From: Salmonirosea aquatica
Lineage (GTDB): Bacteria; Bacteroidota; Bacteroidia; Cytophagales; Spirosomataceae
Assembly (NCBI RefSeq): GCF_009296315.1
Contig: NZ_WHLY01000002.1
Coordinates: forward strand, 1,178,001-1,242,000
Reading direction: 5' to 3'
Length of the DNA stretch: 64,000 nucleotides
The translations under genes were made by a program, and so were the position numbers. Below are positions 18,165-26,695 of this stretch, piece by piece. The notes beneath the pieces are model-generated. The model was not told the origin of the DNA, did no database searches, and saw nothing but the letters and a program-made list of their open reading frames with translations. Position 1 is the first letter of the stretch. The number at the start of each line of letters is the position of its first letter.

Positions 18165-18956
18165 ATGAACCTGGAAAACCTCACCCAAAAAACAATAGGC
18201 GTCGTCAAAGAAGCTTCAGCCTTCATTCAGCTTGAGGCCGCAACTTTCAGGCAGGAAAAAATTGAATACAAAGACGTCAATAACCTAGTGTCCTATGTGG
18301 ATAAGGAAGCTGAAAAAAGGCTAGTAGCTGGTCTTTCTGCCCTGCTTCCTGAAGCCAGTTTTGTTACGGAAGAAGGCACCACGGGCCAAATCCCCGACCC
18401 TGAGGCGCTCAACTGGATTATTGATCCACTAGACGGTACGGCCAACTTCGTTCACGGTTTGCCGATTTACTGCGTGAGTGTAGGCTTGGCACAGGGAAAG
18501 GAACCACTGATCGGCGTGATTCACGAGCCCAATCGCGACGAGCTTTTCTACGGCTGGCAAGGTGGCGGAGCCTGGTGCAACGGGCAACGGTTGCAGGTAT
18601 CCACAGCCCAGCACTTAGGCGAAAGCCTGCTGGCAACGGGCTTCCCGTACTATCGTTTCGACAAGCACGACCGCTACATGATGATCCTTGAAACACTCAT
18701 GCGAAAAACCCACGGTCTACGTCGATTGGGTGCGGCAGCGGTGGATTTGGCCTATGTGGCCGCCGGACGTTTTGAAGGGTTTTATGAATACAACCTTAAT
18801 TCCTGGGACATGGCGGCAGGCGTATTGCTCATTCAGGAAGCAGGAGGAAAAGTAACTGATTTTTCAGGGGGCGACAACTACCTTTTTGGGGGCGATATCG
18901 TAGCGGGATGTGCCGTTCACGACGAATTATTAGCAGTTATCAAAGAAATATTTTAG
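18165..18956 (+). CDS. Inositol-monophosphatase family enzyme (SuhB-like)
   Basis: This 263-residue protein shows the lithium-sensitive phosphatase motifs: the acidic FVTEEGTTG (about residue 68), the metal-binding WIIDPLDGTANFVHG (about 84-98), and NSWDMAAGVLLIQEAGG near residue 215. The length matches bacterial SuhB. The reaction is hydrolysis of sugar or inositol phosphates with magnesium. It starts six bases after the restored end of DUF4105 copy 2 and may belong to that operon. It could equally be a nucleotidase; the family does not settle the substrate. Confidence 0.93.
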   Translation: MNLENLTQKTIGVVKEASAFIQLEAATFRQEKIEYKDVNNLVSYVDKEAEKRLVAGLSALLPEASFVTEEGTTGQIPDPEALNWIIDPLDGTANFVHGLPIYCVSVGLAQGKEPLIGVIHEPNRDELFYGWQGGGAWCNGQRLQVSTAQHLGESLLATGFPYYRFDKHDRYMMILETLMRKTHGLRRLGAAAVDLAYVAAGRFEGFYEYNLNSWDMAAGVLLIQEAGGKVTDFSGGDNYLFGGDIVAGCAVHDELLAVIKEIF

Positions 18957-19058
18957 CGGTTTTTGGTAATAATCCGTATTTTGGAGGTTAGTATGTGAAG
19001 TTTGAAAAGTGCAATCCGATTGAATGAATAGAAATTTACTCTTTTATTGACATTTTTC

Positions 19059-19466
19059 ATGCCCAATTTAATTGAGCTCAGTACCTTCCATTCTGAGGCG
19101 GGAAACCTGACGGTATTCGAAAAAATGATGCCCGGTACCATCAAACGGGTGTTCTATATTTACGGAGCCGGACATATTCCGCGCGGCGGCCATCGCCACA
19201 AAAAGACGTGGAACGCTCTCATTTGTCTGCACGGAAAATGCCGCGTATATGTGCATGACGGTGAAGAGGAAAATCATTTTTTTCTGGAAAACCCTGCCAG
19301 TTGTCTTATTTTAGAACCCCGCGACTGGCACACGATGGAGGATTTTTCTGAGGACGCCATCCTGCTAGTACTTTCCAATGAGTATTACGACCTGAACGAT
19401 TATATCGACGCCCCCTATCCGACTGTTTTCCATTCCGAGCATGCGGTCAATTCGTTCCTGAAGTAA
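19059..19466 (+). CDS. FdtA/QdtA-type sugar ketoisomerase cupin
   Basis: From ATG at 19059 the protein is 135 residues. It has the WxcM/FdtA cupin pattern: IPRGGHRHKKTWNALICLHG with clustered His, CRVYVHDGEEENHFFLENP, and the end segment LEPRDWHTMEDFS with LVLSNEYYDLNDYI. Enzymes of this type isomerise dTDP-4-keto-6-deoxyglucose to the 3-keto sugar that a PLP aminotransferase then aminates, and such an aminotransferase is the next gene (31 bases downstream). The preceding TTG at 19047 would add four residues. The stereochemical outcome cannot be read from sequence. Confidence 0.88.
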   Translation: MPNLIELSTFHSEAGNLTVFEKMMPGTIKRVFYIYGAGHIPRGGHRHKKTWNALICLHGKCRVYVHDGEEENHFFLENPASCLILEPRDWHTMEDFSEDAILLVLSNEYYDLNDYIDAPYPTVFHSEHAVNSFLK

Positions 19467-19497
19467 GTAATCTCGCAGTGTGGCCGTACCTGTCCCC

Positions 19498-20586
19498 ATG
19501 ATTCCGTTTCTCGATTTAAAGCAGATCAATGCGCCTCATCAGCAGGCTCTAGAAGAGGCTGTGCAACGGGTGGTTCGCTCGGGATGGTACATCCTTGGCC
19601 ATGAACTTTCGGCTTTTGAGGACAACTTTGCAAAATACTGTGGGGCTTCACACTGCGTAGGTGTAGCAAACGGTCTAGAGGCTTTGCAGTTGATTCTTCA
19701 GGCGTACGATTTCCCTAGAGGCAGCGAGGTGATAGTCCCGGCCAATACCTACATCGCCTCCGTGTTATCCGTGAATTTTCTGGATCTCGTACCTGTCTGG
19801 GTAGAACCCGACCCCACCACTCTACTGATTGACCCTACTCAGGTTGAGGAAAAAATCACGAATAAGACTAAGGCAATTCTGGCGGTTCATCTGTACGGTC
19901 GTAGTTGCGATATGTCGGCCCTACGTACAATCACGCAACGTCATGATCTGAAGCTCATGACCGATGCTGCCCAGGCACACGGGGCCCGGCACCAGGGCCA
20001 GCGTGATAAAATGCTGGGCGATGCGGCGGCCTTCAGTTTTTATCCTACCAAAAACCTCGGTGCTCTGGGCGATGCCGGAGCCGTAGTAACGTCCGACGCG
20101 ACTTTGGCCGAAAAGATCCGCTACCTCCGGAATTATGGTTCATTACAGAAGTACGTAAACGACTATCAGGGCATTAACAGTCGTCTGGACGAAATACAGG
20201 CGGCCGTACTAAATGTAAAATTGCCGTATCTCGATGCCGAGAATGAACGCCGCCGTCAGCTAGCGCGACTATATCTGAACGGCATTACCCTGCCCAGCCT
20301 GGTACTCCCTCCCGCTGACCAGATCGAGGACGATGCCTGGCATCTGTTTGTAGTCAGGCATCCACACCGGGAGGCTTTCGTGGCTTATCTTTCGGAAAAA
20401 GGAATTCAGACCAACGTACACTACCCTTTGCCCATCCATAAGCAAAAGGCGTATCAGAGGTACCATGACGTATCATTGCCCGTGACGGAACAAATTCACC
20501 GGGAAGTCATCAGCCTTCCACTCAACACCGTGCTGACCGACGAACAAAGTGCCTACATTATCGAATCCATCAATCAATTTGCGTAG
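19498..20586 (+). CDS. DegT/DnrJ/EryC1/StrS sugar aminotransferase (FdtB-like)
   Basis: From ATG at 19498 (MIPFLDLKQINAPHQ) the protein is 362 residues. It carries the hallmarks of PLP-dependent nucleotide-sugar transaminases: SGWYILGHELSAFE, the substrate loop PANTYIASVL, DAAQAHGARHQG with the cofactor Asp, and SFYPTKNLGALGDAGAV with the Schiff-base Lys near residue 185. Following a ketoisomerase cupin, it most likely makes a dTDP-3-amino-3,6-dideoxyhexose. The GTG at 19480 is an alternative start. The gap to the next start is four bases, so this is a tight operon. Confidence 0.92.
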   Translation: MIPFLDLKQINAPHQQALEEAVQRVVRSGWYILGHELSAFEDNFAKYCGASHCVGVANGLEALQLILQAYDFPRGSEVIVPANTYIASVLSVNFLDLVPVWVEPDPTTLLIDPTQVEEKITNKTKAILAVHLYGRSCDMSALRTITQRHDLKLMTDAAQAHGARHQGQRDKMLGDAAAFSFYPTKNLGALGDAGAVVTSDATLAEKIRYLRNYGSLQKYVNDYQGINSRLDEIQAAVLNVKLPYLDAENERRRQLARLYLNGITLPSLVLPPADQIEDDAWHLFVVRHPHREAFVAYLSEKGIQTNVHYPLPIHKQKAYQRYHDVSLPVTEQIHREVISLPLNTVLTDEQSAYIIESINQFA

Positions 20587-20590
20587 GCGT

Positions 20591-21502
20591 ATGGAACTCT
20601 CCGTCATTATTCCGGTCTACAACAGTCAAAACAGCATTGGGCCGCTCATCAATCGTCTTAGTGAAGCCCTTCAGGGCATTACCTACGAGGTGATACTGGT
20701 CAACGATGGCAGTCCCGATGCCTCGGAGCAGGTATGTACCCAGCTGGCCCAGGCCCGGCCTGAGGTGACATTCATATCGCTGCGGCGTAATTTCGGGGAG
20801 TTCAATGCGGTTATGTGTGGCCTGAATTATGTGAAGGGAGATTTTTGTGTTATGATCGACGATGATTTCCAGAACCCGCCCGAGGAAATCCTAAAACTCA
20901 TACACACGGCCGAGATGGGGAACTATGGCGTTGTATACACCTACTATGGCAAAAAAGAACATGCCCTGTATCGCAACTTCGGCAGCCGATTCGTCAATTG
21001 GATTACCAGTTACCTGCTCAATAAGCCCCGGAATTTATATTTATCGAGCTTTAAGCTCATCCGACTTGAAGTGGTCCAGGAAATTATCAAGTACACAGGC
21101 CCTTACCCCTATATCGACGGCTTGATCCTGAGAGTCACTCGCAACATTGGCACCGTGAAGGTAACCCATCAAAAGCGCGAAGAAGGCCGCTCCAACTACA
21201 CGCCACGCAAACTGATTTCGCTCTTCCTCAACATCCTGTTTTGTTATTCGGCTCTGCCAATCCGGCTGTTCATGCCCATCGGGCTAGGGCTCGTAGGAAT
21301 CGGTTTTCTGCTGTTGCTGTATCTGTTTGGGCAGTGGGTCGTCGGCCCCGATCCCAAAGGCTGGCAGGTCGTGACAGCTACGTTGCTGTTCATCGGAGGA
21401 ATCCAATGTAGCTTGCTGAGCGTATTGGGCGAGTATATTGGCAAGAGTTTCATGGCGCAGAGCGGCCAGCCGCAATACGTGATCAAAAAAATAGTAGAAT
21501 GA
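20591..21502 (+). CDS. GT2 glycosyltransferase with two C-terminal membrane spans (ArnC/DPM-like)
   Basis: From ATG at 20591 (MELSVIIPVYNSQNSIG) the protein is 303 residues. The GT-A domain shows VILVNDGSPDASE and the DxD-type VMIDDDFQNPPEEIL. KREEGRSNYTPRKLISL follows, and then two membrane spans (about residues 225-260 and 267-290). This is the polyprenyl-phosphate glycosyltransferase layout: it would move a sugar from its nucleotide carrier to undecaprenyl phosphate. In context, the sugar is probably the 3-aminosugar made by the two upstream genes. Its stop overlaps the next ATG by four bases. Confidence 0.9.
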   Translation: MELSVIIPVYNSQNSIGPLINRLSEALQGITYEVILVNDGSPDASEQVCTQLAQARPEVTFISLRRNFGEFNAVMCGLNYVKGDFCVMIDDDFQNPPEEILKLIHTAEMGNYGVVYTYYGKKEHALYRNFGSRFVNWITSYLLNKPRNLYLSSFKLIRLEVVQEIIKYTGPYPYIDGLILRVTRNIGTVKVTHQKREEGRSNYTPRKLISLFLNILFCYSALPIRLFMPIGLGLVGIGFLLLLYLFGQWVVGPDPKGWQVVTATLLFIGGIQCSLLSVLGEYIGKSFMAQSGQPQYVIKKIVE

Positions 21503-22263
21503 TCGACAACCGGGCCGAATACGAGCGGATGTACGAGGTAGAGCGCAGCTTGTGGTGGTACCAGATTCTACACGATCGGATTTTTCACCAAATCCGGAAA
21601 ACTTTTGGCCCACCTACCCCGGACCTGAAAATTCTGGATGCCGCCTGTGGCACGGGTGGTTTACTTTCTTACCTGCACGAAAAGGGCTACTCCAACCTCA
21701 CAGGCTTCGATTTCTCCCCGCACGCCATTGACTTTTCGAGGGAACGTGGACTGGACGTAGGATTTGGTGACCTCCGGCAGACAGAAAACTTTCGCCCCCG
21801 GGAGCAGTACGATGTGATTATTTGCAATGATGCCCTGTATTTCCTAACCGATGCGGAGATCAAGAAAACGCTGTCGGTTTTTCGGAAAAGACTCACTGAG
21901 AATGGTATGGTTTTGATCAATATCCATGCCTTCAGTGCATTTGCAGGTACCCACGACGTCGCCGTGGGCAGTACCCGTCGTTTCACCTGGGCTGATTTCA
22001 AGAGCTACGCCCAGGCTGCCGGCCTGCGTAGCTTCTACCATACCTATTGGCCGTTCCTGCTTTCCCTACCCATTCTGGCTGTTCGACAGTGGCAGCGCCA
22101 TCAGCTTCGACGGGGCAGGGTACCACAGACGGTTGAATCCGATGTGCGGTACCCGGGCGACTTAATCAATGGTACCCTCCGATTTGTGACCAGGGCAGAG
22201 CAAGCGCTTCTCCGCAGCGCCCCCTTTGGTAGTTCGCTGTTTCTGGTGATGAAAGGTACCTGA
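21499..22263 (+). CDS. Class I SAM-dependent methyltransferase
   Basis: This 254-residue protein has the SAM-binding motif ILDAACGTGGLLSYL (about residue 47), the acidic strand LTGFDFSPHAIDFS and the post-motif segment YDVIICNDALYFL. The N-terminal part (MYEVERSLWWYQILHDRIF) is typical of methyltransferases in glycan clusters that act on sugars or lipid-linked glycans. It is coupled to the GT2 gene by a four-base overlap, so it may O- or N-methylate the aminosugar product. This role is inference from position. It is the last gene of the set. Confidence 0.87.
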   Translation: MIDNRAEYERMYEVERSLWWYQILHDRIFHQIRKTFGPPTPDLKILDAACGTGGLLSYLHEKGYSNLTGFDFSPHAIDFSRERGLDVGFGDLRQTENFRPREQYDVIICNDALYFLTDAEIKKTLSVFRKRLTENGMVLINIHAFSAFAGTHDVAVGSTRRFTWADFKSYAQAAGLRSFYHTYWPFLLSLPILAVRQWQRHQLRRGRVPQTVESDVRYPGDLINGTLRFVTRAEQALLRSAPFGSSLFLVMKGT

Positions 22264-22365
22264 AATATTGTCCCGTGTTCTTACCGGATTCTTTTGCTTA
22301 AATTAGCCGGGAAAAATGGAAAACGGTACAAGCCGAAATTTATAAACGCCATCCAAGATTTGCCT

Positions 22366-22908
22366 ATGACTCCGGAACTCGAAGATTTACGCTACCCCAT
22401 CGGACGCTTTCAGAAAAAAGACCAGTATTCGCCCGATGAAATAAAATCGAATATACAGATCATCAGCGCCCTACCCTCCAAATTCATGAATCTGCTGGGC
22501 GGTTGGGATGACGAAAAACTGGATACCCCCTACCGACCTGATGGCTGGACTATCCGGCAATTGGTCCATCACGTGGCCGACAGCCATATGAATGCTTACG
22601 TTCGCTTTCGGCTGGCCCTTACCGAAGATTCGCCCACTATCAAGCCCTACATGGAGAATTTATGGGCCGAACTACCCGACGCCAAATCTGCCCAGGTCGA
22701 TCTTTCGCTGCAATTGATGAAATACATCCACCTGCGCTGGGTTCTGCTGATGAACTCCCTGGATGGGGACGATCTGGCCCGTACCTATGTCCACCCCGAA
22801 ACCGGCCGCATTTATCCGCTTTCGGAAGTGATAGCGCTTTATGCCTGGCATAGCGAGCACCATTACCAGCAGGCCTTTACACTGGCACAGCGGAACCATT
22901 GGCAGTAA
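22366..22908 (+). CDS. DinB/YfiT-like metal-dependent transferase (BstA family)
   Basis: From ATG at 22366 the protein is 180 residues. The start MTPELEDLRYPIGRFQ, the motif GWTIRQLVHHVADSHMNAY, and the end AWHSEHHYQQAFTL match the YfiT putative metal-dependent hydrolase/bacillithiol S-transferase family, a four-helix DinB fold with three His ligands. In Firmicutes related proteins conjugate bacillithiol to electrophiles. Bacteroidota also make bacillithiol in several lineages, so a similar detoxification role is plausible but unproven here. A longer TTG-started frame from 22294 is unlikely. Confidence 0.88.
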   Translation: MTPELEDLRYPIGRFQKKDQYSPDEIKSNIQIISALPSKFMNLLGGWDDEKLDTPYRPDGWTIRQLVHHVADSHMNAYVRFRLALTEDSPTIKPYMENLWAELPDAKSAQVDLSLQLMKYIHLRWVLLMNSLDGDDLARTYVHPETGRIYPLSEVIALYAWHSEHHYQQAFTLAQRNHWQ

Positions 22909-22980
22909 GTTTGGAGTTTTGTACGTGTGTAAGCGTTGGTTTGAATTCAGTGCTTACATAGCTATCCAATCTGTTATTCC

Positions 22981-23136
22981 ATGATTCAGCAAATCATCGT
23001 GTTACTCATTTTTGCGGGAGCTTTAGGGTACCTGGGTACCCGATTGTGGAAAACGCTGCGCCGCCCGGCTACGGGTGGGTGTGCGAAAGGATGTGGATGC
23101 TCGACTCCCGAAAAACCCACCCTCCAGGCTCGTTGA
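22981..23136 (+). CDS. Small Cys-rich membrane protein, FeoB-associated type
   Basis: This 51-residue ORF starts with ATG at 22981 and ends with TGA. It encodes one N-terminal membrane span (MIQQIIVLLIFAGALGYLGT), a short basic stretch (RLWKTLRRP) and a cysteine cluster GGCAKGCGCS, closing with a short tail. The layout fits the FeoB-associated Cys-rich membrane protein family, thought to help ferrous iron uptake, but neither feoA nor feoB is present here. In Bacteroidota such proteins are often encoded alone. The call depends on the distinctive span-plus-cysteine pattern. Confidence 0.72.
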   Translation: MIQQIIVLLIFAGALGYLGTRLWKTLRRPATGGCAKGCGCSTPEKPTLQAR

Positions 23137-23319
23137 AAGGGTTCTGCATGCCTGTGGAATACTAAACTAGCCAGTAGTTTCAATTAAAACCGTCCTGTCG
23201 ACTGAGGCTGCCGGTGGACTTGCACTTGCCATCCAGAACTTCTCTTCTTTTCTCTTTCCCTCGTTTATTTTTTCTTTTGCCCACCAACCTTAAACTGTTT
23301 TTCCGGATCTCGAATATAC

Positions 23320-25770
23320 ATGCGCAGGGTTTTGTTCAAAAGAATTATCATCACGGGATTAATTTTACTGGTTCTGGGGCTGGTAGGAGGTACCATACTC
23401 TGGACACGTACCTATAAATCGAAGCTATTGGCCTATGTGCAGGCCCTGACCGCCGAAAACCTCGATGGCAGACTGGAGGTAGGCGATGTCGGGTTTACTC
23501 CTTTCGGGCACGGCTTGGGTCTGACCTTCTCCTTTGAAAATGTATCGATGACAGACCGCCGGTTTTCCGAACACCACACGCCTTTACTACGGGCCGATCG
23601 TGTAACTGCTACCCTGGATTTTGACCAGCTATTCCATGGAAGTATACGGATCAGGAAGGTAGGGGTGGAAGAAGGTAGCATCACCGTATTTGTCAGGCGG
23701 GATGGGTATTCTAATGCTTCCATGTTTGAGAAGGCCCGCACCAGCGAGGTACCCGATACTCTAAAAAAGAAGAATGGCGATTTTCTGCAAACACTTGAAA
23801 CTCTCTCGTTCAGCAACTGCCCCATTCAATACACCGACTCACTCCGAGGCAAATCATACGGAGCCGAGCTTCGACGGGTAACGAGTGATGTGCATCTGAC
23901 TGACACCCTACGTCATTTTGATGTCGACGGAGAAACCTATTTCAATGGCCTGGTATTCAACGCAGCCAAAGGCAGTTTTCTACGGAATCAGCTGGCGCAA
24001 GTACACCTGAGTCTTGATTTTTTTCCTACCCGTAAGCTGTGGCGGGTCAATCCATCATTCATCCGGGTAGCTAATCCAAACGTTGACAAAATCACTATAG
24101 TCGGCTACATCAAAGGGGGACCAAAACCCGGCTTTGTAGGTTTGAATTTCGGGGTAGAAAAAACCAGCCTTGCGGCTACGCTCCATCTGTTGCCCGAAAA
24201 ACTGGAGCGGGCTATTGTCCGTCGCAAAATTCTGCCGACTGTCAGGGCCACGGTACACCTGAGGGGTACCCTGACTGATCCAAACCCCCGAATCAATGTG
24301 CGCTTCCAGACCGATACCTTCTCGTATCCCCTACCCTATGGTCACTTGCGGGGTATGAAAGCCGAGGGTACCTTCACCAACCGGTACGATACTAAAAAAC
24401 CGGCGGGTGACGAAAATTCGCGCATCGACGTCAGTCAGGCGGCAGGTTTCTTTGAAACCATACCTTTACAAGGCCATCTCAGCATTACGAATCTTAAAGT
24501 AGCCAGTTCGGTCATGGATTTTTCGTTGCGCGCTACCCCCGCTACTCTCAATGCCCTGCTCGATTCGAGCCGTTATGCGGTGGGTAAGGGTACCGCGGCA
24601 CTTACGTTTCACTACGAAGGGAGCCCCGTTACTTTTTATGATGCCAGAGCTGACCGCATGACCGGAAAACTACGGGGTAGTTTGCAACTGTCCAATCTGT
24701 CGCTCCGCAACAAACCAGGAAAGATCGATCTCAGTCAGCTTACCGGAAAGGCTACTTTTGACGAAAATACCGTCTGGATTCCCCGATTGAGTCTGTATGA
24801 TGGTCGCAATGATTTGCTTATTTCCGGTAAAGTGATGCATCTGCCTGCGGCCCTGTTCGGTTCCATCAATCCGGCCCAGGCTTTTGTTCATGCCCGGATC
24901 CCCAACTGGGTTGTGACGTTTCCCGACCGGCTGGCGGGCCGACGTGCCCGCCGGACCAGCGGAAAAACGAAGTTTAAAATCACCAAACTTCTGGATGAAA
25001 CCATCGACAAACTTCAGGTAACCGCCAGTCTGGAAGTCGACCACATGCGGTACCATAGGCTACGGGCCGATCAGGTGCGGGGCCAAGTACTGGTCAAGAA
25101 TCAATTGATCGAGCTGAAAAATCTTTCCATGAATACCTGCGGGGGTAAGGTACGTTTGTCCGGCGGAATCAAAACCTTTGATGGCCAGGGCTTGCCTCTG
25201 TTCTATGCTGAGGGAAATGTGGACAAGGCCACAGTGGATTCCGTTTTTTACTCACTGGCTAATTTCGGACAGAAAACCATTACAGACCAGAACCTTCACG
25301 GTATTCTTACCGCCGATTTCCAGTTCGAATCCCGCATCAGTAACGATACCACTTTTGTAAAACCTTCTATGAAAGGCTTTGTCAACCTGAATCTGGATAA
25401 GGTACGTATTATTGATTTCAAGCCTTTGATGGATATCCGCAAACTCATTTTTAAAAACCGGGACCTGGATAACATAAAGTTCGCTCCCTTCCGAACGAAG
25501 TTTATCCTAAAAGGAGAGGAAGTAGAAGTAAACCGCATGAAAGTAGAATCCAATGTCTTCTATTTTTTTCTGGATGGAGTGTATAGTTTTGGCAACAAAA
25601 CCAACCTGAGCATTCAGATTCCGATGAATAATCTGCGTCGGAAAGCGCCTGCCAATCATCTGGAGATCCGGGAAGTGGAAGATGTGAAGGGGGATGTTAT
25701 TTTCCTACGCGCCATACACGAAGGCGACGACGTACGCATTCGATACGATAAGGTGAAACGTTTCCGATAA
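23320..25770 (+). CDS. AsmA-like envelope protein, 816 residues
   Basis: The protein has one N-terminal membrane span (about residues 8-28) and a long beta-rich periplasmic body, with repeating strand patterns such as LEVGDVGFTPFGHGLGLTF, ADRVTATLDFDQLFHGSIRI and, near the end, FKPLMDIRKLIFKNRDLDNI. This is the AsmA/TamB-related bridge-like fold, whose studied members take part in lipid traffic to, or assembly of, the outer membrane. No TamA/BamA partner is adjacent. The 5' region (23137-23319) holds a plausible promoter area but no other gene. Confidence 0.85.
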   Translation: MRRVLFKRIIITGLILLVLGLVGGTILWTRTYKSKLLAYVQALTAENLDGRLEVGDVGFTPFGHGLGLTFSFENVSMTDRRFSEHHTPLLRADRVTATLDFDQLFHGSIRIRKVGVEEGSITVFVRRDGYSNASMFEKARTSEVPDTLKKKNGDFLQTLETLSFSNCPIQYTDSLRGKSYGAELRRVTSDVHLTDTLRHFDVDGETYFNGLVFNAAKGSFLRNQLAQVHLSLDFFPTRKLWRVNPSFIRVANPNVDKITIVGYIKGGPKPGFVGLNFGVEKTSLAATLHLLPEKLERAIVRRKILPTVRATVHLRGTLTDPNPRINVRFQTDTFSYPLPYGHLRGMKAEGTFTNRYDTKKPAGDENSRIDVSQAAGFFETIPLQGHLSITNLKVASSVMDFSLRATPATLNALLDSSRYAVGKGTAALTFHYEGSPVTFYDARADRMTGKLRGSLQLSNLSLRNKPGKIDLSQLTGKATFDENTVWIPRLSLYDGRNDLLISGKVMHLPAALFGSINPAQAFVHARIPNWVVTFPDRLAGRRARRTSGKTKFKITKLLDETIDKLQVTASLEVDHMRYHRLRADQVRGQVLVKNQLIELKNLSMNTCGGKVRLSGGIKTFDGQGLPLFYAEGNVDKATVDSVFYSLANFGQKTITDQNLHGILTADFQFESRISNDTTFVKPSMKGFVNLNLDKVRIIDFKPLMDIRKLIFKNRDLDNIKFAPFRTKFILKGEEVEVNRMKVESNVFYFFLDGVYSFGNKTNLSIQIPMNNLRRKAPANHLEIREVEDVKGDVIFLRAIHEGDDVRIRYDKVKRFR

Positions 25771-25949
25771 CATCACTAGGTTTGGTCTTTAGTACCCACG
25801 CCCACGCTTTATCCCTACCGATACCCGCGAATAGGCTGATGGTGACACAAGGATTGTGCGGACGCTTCACATTGGCGCCTGCTCAAATCCGTTTGTCTCC
25901 CGGTACCTACCCTGATTGGTAGGAGTATTGGGTTAGTATCACATAAAAA

Positions 25950-25979
25950 AAAGCAGGAATGCTTTCGCTTTCCTGCTTT
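25950..25979. terminator. Intrinsic terminator between convergent genes
   Basis: The arms 25950-25959 (AAAGCAGGAA) and 25970-25979 (TTCCTGCTTT) pair perfectly around a 10-base loop, with an A-run to the left. It lies between the AsmA-like gene and the convergent Q/N-rich gene and can serve the minus strand, where the A-run reads as U. The rest of the gap 25771-26052 shows no gene; it contains a short inverted repeat CCTACC/GGTAGG near 25906-25923. Confidence 0.75.
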
Positions 25980-26052
25980 CCATCTTATCAATGAACAAAA
26001 CCATTCAAGTTATTGAATTCCTCCGTTCATTAACAGATTTTATCTTATGCAA

Positions 26053-26319
26053 TTAACTGTTGCGGTCGCGATTCTGATCTGATTGCTGCGTACGCTGCGT
26101 TTCTTCATCGCGGTCCTGCCAACCTTTGCTATTACGGTCGCTGCCTTCCTGGTTTCCCTGGTTGCGTTGCTCCTGCTGGCCTTGGCCGCTCTGGCGCTGC
26201 TCCTGCTGGTGCCCCGTGTTGCCCTGGTTACCTTGTGATTGTCCGCTACGTTGTTCTTGTTGTCCAGCGTTCCTATTGGTTTGCTGTTCGTTTTCCTGAT
26301 TTTTCTGATTATTTTCCAT
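26053..26319 (-). CDS. Q/N/G-rich disordered protein
   Basis: This 88-residue protein is extremely hydrophilic: 25 Gln and about 13 Asn make up over 40% of it, with Gly, Arg, Glu and Ser supplying most of the rest and almost no hydrophobic residues. The unit QQEQR occurs three times within GQ/GN-rich spacers. It has no signal peptide. Such composition means an intrinsically disordered protein, similar in style to small stress or desiccation proteins. It is a likely real gene because it has a clear ATG, its own upstream AT-rich region and a terminator behind. I do not recognise a named family. Confidence 0.65.
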   Translation of the reverse strand: MENNQKNQENEQQTNRNAGQQEQRSGQSQGNQGNTGHQQEQRQSGQGQQEQRNQGNQEGSDRNSKGWQDRDEETQRTQQSDQNRDRNS

Positions 26320-26695
26320 TTTTCTAGTTTGTTAAGAGTTAGTTGTAGAAAACTTAAATACTAAATTTTCATGGAATACTATAAAACATCTAAGCCACAT
26401 ATAGGATATCCTTACTCTTCTACTCAACATCAGCCGGGTGTTTTCACTAATTCAAAAACTCAATTTATTGACTATCAATCTATTAATAGATATTATTTTC
26501 AACTACTACCTAGTTCACACCCGTACTTATAATTGTCGAATGTTTTGCTCACGTATATGGGTATGTCTATTTTTTCTCCCAAACCAGTGGGGAAAAAAGT
26601 AGGTGGCATACCCTTTATCTAAAAGCCTGCGTGAGCCTCCACTAGTAAGGTAAGCAGCAAGTGTCTCTATAACTTTCCAAATTAGCCAACCTAGC
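26320..26695. other. AT-rich divergent intergenic region
   Basis: These 376 bases separate the Q/N-rich gene (minus) and a lipoprotein gene (plus). The centre (26370-26530) is strongly AT-rich and must contain both promoters, but I cannot place clear -33/-7 pairs. No open frame with coding character and no RNA fold stands out. Confidence 0.35.

Noticed and set aside
23214-23417. A 67-codon frame upstream of and overlapping the AsmA-like gene
   Set aside because: It has low-complexity Leu/Phe content, no start-site support and overlaps the real gene.
25771-25949. Possible small gene or RNA behind the AsmA-like gene
   Set aside because: No open frame of useful length; only a short CCTACC/GGTAGG inverted repeat is visible, too small for a claim.
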